DNA of 64,000 nucleotides. It comes from Glaesserella sp041814905. Lineage in GTDB: Bacteria; Pseudomonadota; Gammaproteobacteria; Enterobacterales; Pasteurellaceae. Under the pieces are notes generated by a model. It did not search any database, was not told the DNA's origin, and saw only the letters and a list, made by a program, of their open reading frames with translations. Location of the stretch: positions 1 to 64,000 of the forward strand of contig NZ_JBGXYA010000040.1 of assembly GCF_041814905.1 (NCBI RefSeq), given 5' to 3'. Below, in pieces: positions 33,382 through 41,676 of this stretch (position 1 is the first letter of the stretch; each line of letters starts with the position of its first letter). Both the position numbers and the translations under genes were made by a program.

Positions 33382-34629
33382 ATGTTTCGAGTTCTCTTTT
33401 TAATGCTACTTGTTCTACTTGGTTTGATTGTCGGACCTTATATTGCCGGTCATCAAGGATCTGTTCGTATTGAAACGGATAGCAAAATTATTGAGATGAG
33501 CTTAGTCATGCTTATCGTTTTTTTTGCTCTTGCCATGGCGGCTGTTTATGCAATTGAGTGGGTTGTGACTTACCTTTTACGCTTAAGTCGAGATTCTTAC
33601 CAATGGTTTGGTAATCGTAAACGTAAAAAGGCACAACAACAAACTCTGGAAGGTTTGATGAAAATGACTGAAGGCGATTATTCAAAAGCGGAGAAGTTAA
33701 TTGGTAAGAATGCCAAACATTCTGACGAGCCTGTATTAAATTTCATTAAAGCAGCAGAGGCAGCTCAACAGCGTGGTGATGAGTTAAGTGCAAATAAATA
33801 CCTTATTGAAGCAGCAAAAATTGCTGGTCCGAATAGTGTAGCGGTAGAGCTTGCCCGTACGCGTATTTTATTGCAGCAGAATAAATTGCCTGCAGCCCGT
33901 AGTACTGTAGATAGCCTTTTAGAACTTGCACCTAATAATACAGATGCATTACGTTTGGCGATCGAGATTTATCAAAAATCGAAAGCTTTTAAAGCATTAG
34001 ACGACGTACTTGAAAATATCGGTCAACGTAGCTTTTTATCCGATAAAGAATATGAGCAGCTTGAACATAAAGTTGATGACGGTTTATTGGATGAAGTTCA
34101 AAATGAAGAAGGGCAAGAAGGGTTACTAAAATGGTGGGATAATCAACCGAGTCGCCGCCGTCGTTCCATTTATACTCGAGTCGGTCTCATTAAGCGTTTA
34201 ATTGATAGTGGTGATCATGAGTCAGCAGAACATATTGCACTTGAAACATTGAAGAAATATGAAGATGAGCAACTTACTTTATTATTTAAACAGTTTACTC
34301 GTTTGCAGGCGGATGAGGATGGTAAGTTAGTAAAAGTATTAGTGAAACGCGGTGAGAAAGCATCTAATAATTATACTGATGATTATGCTCGTTCACTAGG
34401 TTATATCTATGCCCGTAGTGGTTTGTTTGATAAGGCTAAACCGTATTTCGTACAATTACTTGATCATCATGAATGTGAGATAAACGATCGTATTATGGCG
34501 CTTTATGTTGCGGAACAGACCCATGATAAGATTTTTGCTGATAGATTACGCGAAGAAAACCTGAAAGAGGTAAATGTGGAAGCGAAAAAGAATGAAGAAA
34601 TATTAGCTTTACCTAATAACGCTGAGTAA
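33382..34629 (+). CDS. hemY: HemY-family TPR membrane protein
   Basis: The 415-residue protein has two N-terminal membrane segments (about 2-22 and 38-63) followed by a cytoplasmic or periplasmic helical region with tetratricopeptide-like repeats (for example NSVAVELARTRILLQQNKLPAARSTV and YARSLGYIYARSGLFDKAKPYF). It is the last gene of the hemCDXY operon and ends in a terminator. It is not the Gram-positive coproporphyrinogen oxidase of the same name. The function is thought to relate to heme synthesis through context. Confidence 0.92.
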   Translation: MFRVLFLMLLVLLGLIVGPYIAGHQGSVRIETDSKIIEMSLVMLIVFFALAMAAVYAIEWVVTYLLRLSRDSYQWFGNRKRKKAQQQTLEGLMKMTEGDYSKAEKLIGKNAKHSDEPVLNFIKAAEAAQQRGDELSANKYLIEAAKIAGPNSVAVELARTRILLQQNKLPAARSTVDSLLELAPNNTDALRLAIEIYQKSKAFKALDDVLENIGQRSFLSDKEYEQLEHKVDDGLLDEVQNEEGQEGLLKWWDNQPSRRRRSIYTRVGLIKRLIDSGDHESAEHIALETLKKYEDEQLTLLFKQFTRLQADEDGKLVKVLVKRGEKASNNYTDDYARSLGYIYARSGLFDKAKPYFVQLLDHHECEINDRIMALYVAEQTHDKIFADRLREENLKEVNVEAKKNEEILALPNNAE

Positions 34630-34640
34630 TTAAAATAAGA

Positions 34641-34669
34641 AAATCCTACTATTAGAGTAGGATTTTTTA
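34641..34669 (+). terminator. rho-independent terminator of the hem operon
   Basis: ATCCTACT pairs with AGTAGGAT and is followed by six T. It starts 12 bases after the hemY stop. Confidence 0.88.
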
Positions 34670-34722
34670 TTTAATTTACAAAATAAAAAGTCGAATTAAA
34701 TAATAATTCAGCTTTTTTATAA

Positions 34723-35058
34723 TTAATATTTTTGCTTCAGATTATTCAAGGCAATTAAACCTTTATCACAACTTTTTTCTTGCATTGCTATATCCATTTT
34801 GAGGATCTGCTGCTTAGAGGTAGATAACTTATTCTTCATTTTCTCAACCTGAGTATGAGTTCCTGGCTGTTTTTCTGCTCCGGCGATCAAATTATCAATT
34901 TCTTTAAACATTTGTTGACACTGTTGAGGTAATTTACCTGAAGACTGTGTTTTAGCAATAGAAAGTGATGATGTCTTAAGTTCAGTTGCAGAAACGTTTG
35001 CTGCAATAACCAGAAGCCCACTTGTAATTACTATCGAACGGAAGAGCTTTGTCGTCAT
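34723..35058 (-). CDS. small secreted helical protein, DUF5339-like
   Basis: The 111-residue protein has a signal peptide (about 1-24, cleavage likely after NVSA) and a mature helical domain with two cysteines, C47 in PQQCQQMFKEIDNL and C99 in EKSCDKGL, that could form one disulfide. The layout recalls the small DUF5339 family seen in Pasteurellaceae and Neisseriaceae, but I cannot confirm it. It has AAGGAA upstream and converges on the hem operon. It is surrounded by AT-rich DNA. The function is unknown. Confidence 0.7.
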   Translation of the reverse strand: MTTKLFRSIVITSGLLVIAANVSATELKTSSLSIAKTQSSGKLPQQCQQMFKEIDNLIAGAEKQPGTHTQVEKMKNKLSTSKQQILKMDIAMQEKSCDKGLIALNNLKQKY

Positions 35059-35476
35059 AATTTTCCTTGTAGTTAATAATTGGCTAACTTACCCCTTTGT
35101 AAACGGCTGGATCCTAGCAAAAAGTCTGGGCGGTGTCACTATCTATTTGCTTAAATTTGATTGAATCATGAACAAAAATTACTTGTTATAGATAATTGTT
35201 TTTTTGATATTATTTTTTAATAAAATTAACAAAAATTTAAAATATTGACCTAAATCAATAGATAACTGATGAAAAATTAACAAAAATTAAATATTTAACA
35301 AGAAAATGTGATTAATGTAATAATTTTGCTATTTTTAAATTAGGCTTTTACGAGTAAAATAGTACATTGACATTTAGGTATATCGTAACTGTTTTTATGC
35401 CTAGTCAAGTTTATTGGGGTGATTACTTGCTTATCTTGTAATCGATAGTTCAGACTTGTATATAAAGAGGTTTGAG
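35059..35476. other. AT-rich control region between the small secreted gene and cydA
   Basis: This 418-base stretch is very AT-rich and holds no gene. It contains an FNR-type site at 35245-35258 and several TTAAC/GTTAA elements (for example around 35275-35300) that resemble ArcA half-sites. A TTGACA hexamer is at 35367-35372 without a convincing -10 partner. It probably holds the oxygen-responsive promoter of cydABX. Confidence 0.6.
35245..35258. promoter_or_regulatory. FNR site upstream of cydA
   Basis: TTGACCTAAATCAA matches the FNR consensus TTGAT-N4-ATCAA with a single difference. Cytochrome bd genes are FNR- and ArcA-regulated in E. coli, so the placement about 220 bases before cydA is sensible. 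Confidence 0.7.
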
Positions 35477-37027
35477 ATGTTAGACGTTGTTGAACTCTCA
35501 CGTTTGCAGTTTGCTTTAACTGCTCTCTATCACTTCTTATTTGTACCGCTTACATTAGGTCTTTCTTTCGTGCTTGTTGTGATGGAAACACTTTATGTGA
35601 CTACAGGTAAAGAAGTGTATAAAGATATGACAAAGTTCTGGGGTAAGTTATTTGGTATTAACTTTGCTCTCGGTGTAACAACTGGTATTACAATGGAATT
35701 CCAGTTTGGTATGAATTGGTCATATTATTCTCACTACGTAGGTGATATTTTTGGTGCTCCATTAGCAATTGAAGGCCTAATGGCATTCTTCTTAGAATCT
35801 ACTTTCATTGGTCTTTTCTTTTTTGGTTGGGATCGTTTATCAAAAGGTAAACACTTATTAGCAACCTATTTAGTTGCTTTTGGTTCTAACTTCTCTGCAA
35901 TGTGGATCTTAGTTGCTAACGGTTGGATGCAAAACCCAATAGGTTCAGAGTTTAACTTTGAAACTATGCGTATGGAACTTGTTAGCTTCTCTGAACTCGT
36001 ATTAAACCCTGTTACACAGTCTAAATTCTTACATACAGTAACTGCGGGTTACACTTGTGGTGCGGTGTTTGTGTTGGGTATCAGCGCTTACTATATTTTA
36101 AAAGGTCGTGATTTAGGATTCGCTAAACGTTCATTTTCTGTAGGTGCTAGTTTTGGTTTAATGGCAATTATTGCGGTACTCGTAATGGGTGATGAATCCG
36201 GCTATGAGATCGGTAAGACCCAACCGGTTAAATTAGCTGCAATGGAAGGTGAATTTGAAACTCATCCTGCTCCGGCAGCTTGGAATGTAGTTGTAATTCC
36301 AAACACAGCAGAAATGAAAAATGAATTTGCGATTTCAATTCCTTATGCTGCAGGTATCATTGCAACTCGTTCTTTAACTAAGGAAATCAAGGGATTAAAA
36401 GATCTTCGTGCTGAAAATGTTGACAGAGTTCGTAACGGTATTGTTGCTTATGGATTATTAGAAAAACTTCGTTCAGGTAACTATACGGCAGAAGACAAAG
36501 AAGCATTTAAAGCCGTACAACATGATCTTGGCTTTGGTTTGTTATTGAAAGCTTATACAGATAAAGTAGTTGATGCGACAGAAGAACAAATTCAAAAAGC
36601 CGCTTCAGATACTATCCCTAATGTGGGGCCGACTTTCTGGGCATTCCGTATCATGATGGCCTCCGGTGGTTTAATGCTATTGCTCATTTTGACTGCATTT
36701 GTACAAAATGTACGTGGAACAGTGGGCTCTAAACCTCTTGTGCTGAAAGCATTATTATGGGGGCTCCCTCTTCCATGGATTGCGATTGAAAGTGGCTGGT
36801 TCTTAGCAGAATATGGTCGTCAACCATGGGCAATTTATAATATGTTACCGACAGGTGTCTCGAATTCTGCATTAACCACAACGGATCTTTGGATTGCAAT
36901 CGGACTGTTGTGTGGATTATATACACTATTCTTAGTGGTTGAAATGTATTTAATGTTCAAATATGGCCGTTTAGGTCCAAGTTCATTGAAAACAGGTCGT
37001 TATCACTTTGAACAATCTACGAAATAA
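35477..37027 (+). CDS. cydA: cytochrome bd ubiquinol oxidase subunit I
   Basis: CydA carries hemes b558, b595 and d and oxidises quinol with high oxygen affinity. The ATG at 35477, after AGAGG, gives 516 residues beginning MLDVVELSRLQFALTALYHF as in E. coli; H19 is the expected b595 ligand. The long periplasmic Q-loop follows residue 250. The conserved FFGWDRLSKGKH and GWFLAEYGRQPWAIYN blocks are present. It is the first gene of cydA-cydB-cydX-ybgE. An in-frame start seven codons upstream overlaps the ribosome site and is rejected. Confidence 0.98.
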   Translation: MLDVVELSRLQFALTALYHFLFVPLTLGLSFVLVVMETLYVTTGKEVYKDMTKFWGKLFGINFALGVTTGITMEFQFGMNWSYYSHYVGDIFGAPLAIEGLMAFFLESTFIGLFFFGWDRLSKGKHLLATYLVAFGSNFSAMWILVANGWMQNPIGSEFNFETMRMELVSFSELVLNPVTQSKFLHTVTAGYTCGAVFVLGISAYYILKGRDLGFAKRSFSVGASFGLMAIIAVLVMGDESGYEIGKTQPVKLAAMEGEFETHPAPAAWNVVVIPNTAEMKNEFAISIPYAAGIIATRSLTKEIKGLKDLRAENVDRVRNGIVAYGLLEKLRSGNYTAEDKEAFKAVQHDLGFGLLLKAYTDKVVDATEEQIQKAASDTIPNVGPTFWAFRIMMASGGLMLLLILTAFVQNVRGTVGSKPLVLKALLWGLPLPWIAIESGWFLAEYGRQPWAIYNMLPTGVSNSALTTTDLWIAIGLLCGLYTLFLVVEMYLMFKYGRLGPSSLKTGRYHFEQSTK

Positions 37028-37040
37028 GTAGGAGTTAAAA

Positions 37041-38177
37041 ATGTTAGATTATGAAGTTCTACGCTTTATTTGGTGGATTTTAATCGGCGTATTGTTAATT
37101 GGTTTTGCTGTGACTGACGGTTTCGATATGGGGGTGTTAAACCTATTACCCGTAGTTGGTAAAAGCAATGTAGAGCGTCGAGTAATGATCAACTCAATCG
37201 CCCCTCACTGGGATGGTAACCAAGTATGGCTGTTAACCGCGGGCGGAGCTATTTTTGCAGCGTGGCCAACGGTTTATGCAACCTCGTTCTCAGGATTTTT
37301 CCTCGCTATGATCCTTGTCTTAGCTGCGCTGTTTTTCCGTCCGGTAGGTTTTGAATATCGTGCGAAAATTGATGATCAAAGATGGCGAAATGCTTGGGAC
37401 TGGGGATTATTTATTGGTGGTTTCGTTCCATCAATAATCTTTGGTGTGGCATTCGGTAATTTATTACAAGGCGTACCTTTCCACTTTAATGATATTAATC
37501 AGGTAACTTATACCGGTTCATTCTTCGGCTTATTAAATCCGTTTGCATTATTGTGTGGTCTTGTCAGTTTTATGATGTTAACTACTCAAGGTGCAACTTG
37601 GTTACAAATGAAAACAACGGGTGAACTGCGTAACAGAGTGAGAGGAATTGCTCAAGTTACTGCGTTAGCGACATTAATTGCATTCTTAGTAGCAGGCGTG
37701 TTTTTATACTTTAAAAACGGTTTTGTTATCACAAGTGAGTTAGATCATAATGCGCAGTCATTACTCACAAATAAAACAGTCGCAGTAGAGAGTGGTGCAT
37801 GGTTTAAAAACTATTTTGAAATGCCGGTATTATTTATTATTCCGGCATTAGCAGTGGTTGGCGCACTACTCACCGTAGTTGCATCAAAAGCAAATAATTC
37901 GGGATTAGCATTTTTTGCATCATCAATTATGCAAGCGGGTATTATTTTAACTGCGGGCGTGTCAATGTTCCCGTTCATTATGCCTTCCATTTCTCATCCT
38001 GAGATGAGTTTAACAATGTGGGATGCAACAGCAAGTGAAAATACATTAACCGTTATGCTTATCGTTGCCTGTATCTTTGTTCCGCTTGTATTGTCTTATA
38101 CTATTTGGACTTATATCAAAATGTATGGTCGCCTTGATGCAAAATACATTGAAGAAAAAAGTACAAGCTTATACTAA
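37041..38177 (+). CDS. cydB: cytochrome bd ubiquinol oxidase subunit II
   Basis: CydB is the structural partner of CydA. The 378-residue protein begins MLDYEVLRFIWWILIGVL and has about nine membrane helices, with the family motifs GFDMGVLNLLP, NSIAPHWDGNQVWL and AWPTVYATSFSGFF. It starts 13 bases after cydA with an AGGAG ribosome site. Confidence 0.98.
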   Translation: MLDYEVLRFIWWILIGVLLIGFAVTDGFDMGVLNLLPVVGKSNVERRVMINSIAPHWDGNQVWLLTAGGAIFAAWPTVYATSFSGFFLAMILVLAALFFRPVGFEYRAKIDDQRWRNAWDWGLFIGGFVPSIIFGVAFGNLLQGVPFHFNDINQVTYTGSFFGLLNPFALLCGLVSFMMLTTQGATWLQMKTTGELRNRVRGIAQVTALATLIAFLVAGVFLYFKNGFVITSELDHNAQSLLTNKTVAVESGAWFKNYFEMPVLFIIPALAVVGALLTVVASKANNSGLAFFASSIMQAGIILTAGVSMFPFIMPSISHPEMSLTMWDATASENTLTVMLIVACIFVPLVLSYTIWTYIKMYGRLDAKYIEEKSTSLY

Positions 38178-38188
38178 GGAGAACTATT

Positions 38189-38287
38189 ATGTTTTATGTA
38201 ACGTGGGTATTTGGTGTTCTACTTGCTATCCTGTTTGCAACGGTCATTACGATCAGTATTGAAAAAACAGGTAAATTTGATGAATAG
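38189..38287 (+). CDS. cydX: cytochrome bd accessory subunit CydX
   Basis: A 32-residue membrane peptide is encoded 11 bases after cydB behind an AAGGAGAA ribosome site. It starts MFYVTWVFGVLLAILF and has the single hydrophobic helix with the Trp-x-x-Gly-x-x-Leu-Ala pattern and a Glu at the helix end (SIEKTG) found in CydX (YbgT). CydX stabilises the heme centres of CydAB. Confidence 0.93.
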   Translation: MFYVTWVFGVLLAILFATVITISIEKTGKFDE

Positions 38288-38298
38288 GCAAGAGCAGG

Positions 38299-38586
38299 AT
38301 GATCAATTCACTCTATAACTTAACAAGAAAGGGCTGGGTAAGAGCCCTTTCTTTTATCTCTGCAACCGCGATGTTTCTTATGATTTTGAGCAATTCAATT
38401 ATTTTTACGAAACATTTCGGCGGAAATATCCCATATTCGGCTGTTTTAGTTTTTTACGGAATGACCATTTTGTGGACTCATGGAATCGGATTTGAGATCA
38501 GAACAACTTTATGGAAAACGATATTTCTTCCGTTACTCGGTTATTTGATTGTGATTCCGTCACTTCTTTATATCACTTTAGTTTAA
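38299..38586 (+). CDS. ybgE: cyd operon protein YbgE
   Basis: The 95-residue protein has three hydrophobic segments (ALSFISATAMFLMIL, YSAVLVFYGMTILW, IFLPLLGYLIVIPSLLY) and the conserved WVRALSF and WTHGIGFEIR. The place after cydX and before ybgC-tolQ matches the E. coli order cydABX-ybgE-ybgC-tolQRAB-pal. Its role is unknown beyond association with cytochrome bd. It follows cydX by 11 bases. Confidence 0.9.
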   Translation: MINSLYNLTRKGWVRALSFISATAMFLMILSNSIIFTKHFGGNIPYSAVLVFYGMTILWTHGIGFEIRTTLWKTIFLPLLGYLIVIPSLLYITLV

Positions 38587-38735
38587 TAAAGTAGAATTTA
38601 TACAAGCTTGACTATTTTTGCTTCTCTGCAAAGGAAAGAGCTTGCACAACAACACTTCTCTCTCTAAAATGTTCGACAATTTTCGCCTGGTTTCTGGGCG
38701 TTTTTCGTTTTGGGATATAAATAGGTTTTTGCAAA

Positions 38736-39125
38736 GTGAAATTTCCTGTCCGAGTTTATTATGAGGATACCGATGCCGGTGGAGTGGTGTATCATGCGCG
38801 TTATTTACATTTTTTTGAGCGTGCCAGAACTGAATATTTAAGGAATTTGGGCTTTTCTCAACAAAAAATGCTTGCCGAGTCATTGGCTTTTGTGGTCAAA
38901 AAAATGGAAATTGACTACAAGATTGCAGCACGATTAGACGACGCCTTGCTCGTCGAAACGAACTTATTAGAGGTAAAAGGTGTCAGAGTTGTTTTTCAAC
39001 AACGTTTATGGCGTGATACAGAATGTTTAAGTGAAGCGGTGGTGACTGTTGCCAGTGTAAATTTAACAAAAATGAAGCCAGTCTCAATACCGGATGAAAT
39101 CAAACAGGCTTTTCAGAAAGTATAA
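38736..39125 (+). CDS. ybgC: acyl-CoA thioesterase YbgC
   Basis: YbgC is a hotdog-fold thioesterase that cleaves acyl-CoA and interacts with phospholipid-synthesis enzymes. The 129-residue protein has the active-site pattern YYEDTDAGGVVYHARYLHFFERARTE-like near the N-terminus, with Asp13 and His20. It begins the tol-pal gene cluster, 33 bases before tolQ. A 149-base gap from ybgE probably holds the tol promoter, although no clear hexamers were found. Confidence 0.95.
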   Translation: MKFPVRVYYEDTDAGGVVYHARYLHFFERARTEYLRNLGFSQQKMLAESLAFVVKKMEIDYKIAARLDDALLVETNLLEVKGVRVVFQQRLWRDTECLSEAVVTVASVNLTKMKPVSIPDEIKQAFQKV

Positions 39126-39158
39126 ATTTTTCGTATTTTTAATTTGGAGTTTAACTAA

Positions 39159-39839
39159 ATGCCAACTGAATTTAATTTAGTTTCATTGTTTATGGAAGCA
39201 AGCATCGTTGTTAAGATTGTTATCTTTATTTTGATGTTGTTTTCCGTTTTATCTTGGGCTGTTATTATTCAACGTAGTCGTATTTTGAGCAAAGCAAAGA
39301 AAGATTCTCAAGCTTTTGAAGATCGTTTTTGGTCAGGTGAAGATTTACACCGCCTACACGAAGGTTTAGAAAATCGTCGTGAAGGTTTAAGTGGTTCTGA
39401 ACAAATCTTCTATGTCGGTTTCAAAGAATTTAACCGGCTACGTCACGCAAATCCGGATTCACCGGAATCGATTATTCAAGGCTCTACTCGTGCAATGAAT
39501 CTGGCTTTGAATCGTGAGGTAGAAGGATTTGAGAACTATATTCCGTTTTTAGGCACAGTCGGTTCTATCAGCCCGTATATTGGTTTATTCGGTACGGTAT
39601 GGGGAATCATGCACTCATTTATGGGGCTAAGTGCGGTTAAACAAGCAACTTTACAATCAGTAGCTCCGGGGATTGCCGAAGCATTAATTGCAACCGCCAT
39701 CGGCTTATTTGCAGCAATTCCGGCAGTAATGGCATATAACCGTTTGAATTTACAAGTCGGTAAATTAGAACAGAGTTATGTGAACTTTATTGATGAATTT
39801 ACAACGATTTTACACCGTCAGGTTTTTGCCAAAAAATAG
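39159..39839 (+). CDS. tolQ: Tol-Pal system proton channel subunit TolQ
   Basis: TolQ (MotA/ExbB family) forms the proton-driven stator with TolR, which energises TolA for outer-membrane constriction. The 226-residue protein has three membrane helices, the first at about 15-37 and two near 135-195 with the family core PFLGTVGSISPYIGLFGTVWGIM and GIAEALIATAIGLFAAIPAV, including the conserved threonines lining the channel. It starts after TTTGGAG. Confidence 0.97.
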   Translation: MPTEFNLVSLFMEASIVVKIVIFILMLFSVLSWAVIIQRSRILSKAKKDSQAFEDRFWSGEDLHRLHEGLENRREGLSGSEQIFYVGFKEFNRLRHANPDSPESIIQGSTRAMNLALNREVEGFENYIPFLGTVGSISPYIGLFGTVWGIMHSFMGLSAVKQATLQSVAPGIAEALIATAIGLFAAIPAVMAYNRLNLQVGKLEQSYVNFIDEFTTILHRQVFAKK

Positions 39840-39923
39840 GTTTGTGTCGCTATGTTCGGTAGATTGTACTGCCGAAAGAGCTGGTATCCCAATTGCAATT
39901 TTTGCAAATTATGGCTCGTAACT

Positions 39924-39933
39924 GACCGCTTGT
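39924..39933 (-). repeat. DNA uptake sequence in the tolQ-tolR gap
   Basis: GACCGCTTGT, preceded by the tail TTTTTGCAAATTATG, sits in an unusually wide 146-base gap inside the tol operon. No second arm or terminator is seen. Confidence 0.85.
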
Positions 39934-39985
39934 AATCGGATTATTGATGGGATTCGTCCCTTATACAGAATAGAAAGAGGAAAAT

Positions 39986-40426
39986 ATGTCTTACCGTCGT
40001 CGTAAACGTAATGACATTAAATCTGAAATTAATATCGTCCCGTTTTTGGACGTATTGTTAGTGCTTTTACTGATTTTCATGGCAACAGCGCCGATTATTA
40101 GTCAAAGTGTTGAAGTAGATTTACCGGAAGATCGTCATAGTCAATCGGTTTCTAATGAAGATAAAGTTCCTGTGATTTTAGAAATTTCAGGTATTGGATT
40201 ATATAAATTGAAAATCGATGGGAATTACGTCCAAGCCAATCAACAAGATGTTCTTTCGGAGCTAGAAGTTGTCACATACGCCAATGATGCTTTTCAAAAG
40301 GATAATAATACGTTATTTCTTGTTGCGGGCGCTAAAGATGTACCTTATGAAGAAGTGATGAAAGGCATTTCATTGTTAAAAGATGCAGGGATCAAATCGG
40401 TTGGTTTAATGACTGCAGGTAAATAG
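39986..40426 (+). CDS. tolR: Tol-Pal system protein TolR
   Basis: TolR (ExbD family) has one membrane helix and a periplasmic domain. The 146-residue protein carries the proton-relay Asp22 in VPFLDVLLVLLLIFM, equivalent to E. coli D23, and the C-terminal KDVPYEEVMKGISLLKDAGI. The ribosome site AAAGAGGAAA is strong, which may compensate for the 146-base gap after tolQ. Confidence 0.97.
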   Translation: MSYRRRKRNDIKSEINIVPFLDVLLVLLLIFMATAPIISQSVEVDLPEDRHSQSVSNEDKVPVILEISGIGLYKLKIDGNYVQANQQDVLSELEVVTYANDAFQKDNNTLFLVAGAKDVPYEEVMKGISLLKDAGIKSVGLMTAGK

Positions 40427-40442
40427 TCAGCAAGGATAATGT

Positions 40443-41657
40443 GTGAAATCTAAAAACGATAGACTAGAACTGGCAGTTATTGTTTCAATTCTATTGCACT
40501 TGTTGTTAATCGGATTGTTGGTGCTGGGTTCTCTGTTTACAAATATGATTCAACCGGCAGCGGGCGGCAGCGGTGGTGACAGTGATGCTATAGATGCTGT
40601 TATGGTCGATACCGGTCAGGTGTCTGCCGAGTATGGTCGTTTACAAGCGCAAAAACAGGGTGTTCAAGCTAAAGTTGAGCAAAAAGAAGAGCCTAAAAAG
40701 GAAGTCGTGGAAGATAAACCAACTCCGGAAGAGGAAAAGATTGTTCAACAGCAAGAAAGAGAGAAAGCGATTGCATTAGCTGAGCAAAAAAAACAAGAAG
40801 AAGCACGTTTAAAAGAAGAACAACGTAAGCAAGAGCAATTAAAACAAGCCTTGTTAAAACAAGAACAACAGAAAAAAGAGGAAGAAGCAACTCGTCTAAA
40901 AGCTGCGGAAGCAGCCAAATTAAAGGCAGAAGCTGAAGCTAAACGTTTAGAAGCCGCCGCAAAGCAAGCAGAGGAAGAACGTAAAGCCAAAGAAGCGGAA
41001 AAACAGAAGAAACTGGAAGAACAGCAGAAATTAAAAGCAGAACAAGAGGCAAAAGCTAAGGCAGAGGCTGAAGCAAAAGCGAAAGCAGAGAAGGAAGTCA
41101 AAGAAAAGGCAGCAGCGGAAGCTAAGGCTAAAGCTGAGGCAGAGGCTAAAGCGAAAGCTGAAAAAGAAGCGAAAGAAAAAGCGGCAGCTGATGCGAAAGC
41201 GAAGGCAGAAAAAGAAGCGAAAGCGAAGGCCGCTGCAGAAGCGAAGGCTAAGGATGCCGCTAGAGCGCAGCAATTGTTAGACGGTGGTGATATCGGTGGT
41301 GGTACAAGTGCCGGAGGTAACCAAAATAAAGCAGGTTCACAAGGAACCGGTAATGCAAAAAGCGTTGGGGATGGTACCGGATTAGATGATCGTGGTTATG
41401 AGAATCTGATTAAACGGAAATTGGCGCGTTTTTATCGTGTTGAAGATAGTTTCAGAGGAAGAGAGTGCCGAGTGAAACTATTTATCGAACGCGATGGTCG
41501 AATTTCCAATTATCAAGTTATGTCCGGACCGGAAGATATTTGTCGTGCGGCATCAAGTGCTATCACCTCTGCAAGAGATGTACCAAGGGCGTCAACAGAT
41601 GAAATTTATAATAAATATAAATCTCCTGTTATTCGTTTTAGTTTAAGAGTTCAATAA
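40443..41657 (+). CDS. tolA: Tol-Pal system protein TolA
   Basis: TolA spans the periplasm and links the TolQR motor to Pal and TolB. Translation starts at a GTG (40443) after AAGGA, 16 bases from tolR. The 404-residue chain has an N-terminal membrane helix (about 8-32), a long Ala/Lys/Glu/Gln helical arm (about 70-280) of AEAKAKAEKE-type repeats and a globular C-terminal domain (about 310-404) with the CRVKLFIERDGRI and cysteine pair of TolA domain III. The low-complexity arm is normal for this protein. Confidence 0.96.
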   Translation: MKSKNDRLELAVIVSILLHLLLIGLLVLGSLFTNMIQPAAGGSGGDSDAIDAVMVDTGQVSAEYGRLQAQKQGVQAKVEQKEEPKKEVVEDKPTPEEEKIVQQQEREKAIALAEQKKQEEARLKEEQRKQEQLKQALLKQEQQKKEEEATRLKAAEAAKLKAEAEAKRLEAAAKQAEEERKAKEAEKQKKLEEQQKLKAEQEAKAKAEAEAKAKAEKEVKEKAAAEAKAKAEAEAKAKAEKEAKEKAAADAKAKAEKEAKAKAAAEAKAKDAARAQQLLDGGDIGGGTSAGGNQNKAGSQGTGNAKSVGDGTGLDDRGYENLIKRKLARFYRVEDSFRGRECRVKLFIERDGRISNYQVMSGPEDICRAASSAITSARDVPRASTDEIYNKYKSPVIRFSLRVQ

Positions 41658-41676
41658 AACACATAGAGGGTAATGA

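Noticed and set aside
39629..39637. Exact H. influenzae-type uptake core AAGTGCGGT in tolQ
   Set aside because: It lacks the AAA prefix and AT tail, encodes a conserved TolQ segment, and one such match per window is expected by chance. It also warns that the match in the fusion gene may be chance.
40700..41280. Tandem-repeat-like low-complexity DNA and several antisense open frames
   Set aside because: This is the Ala/Lys/Glu helical arm of TolA, whose codon repetition is normal. The antisense Phe/Ser-rich frames have no support.
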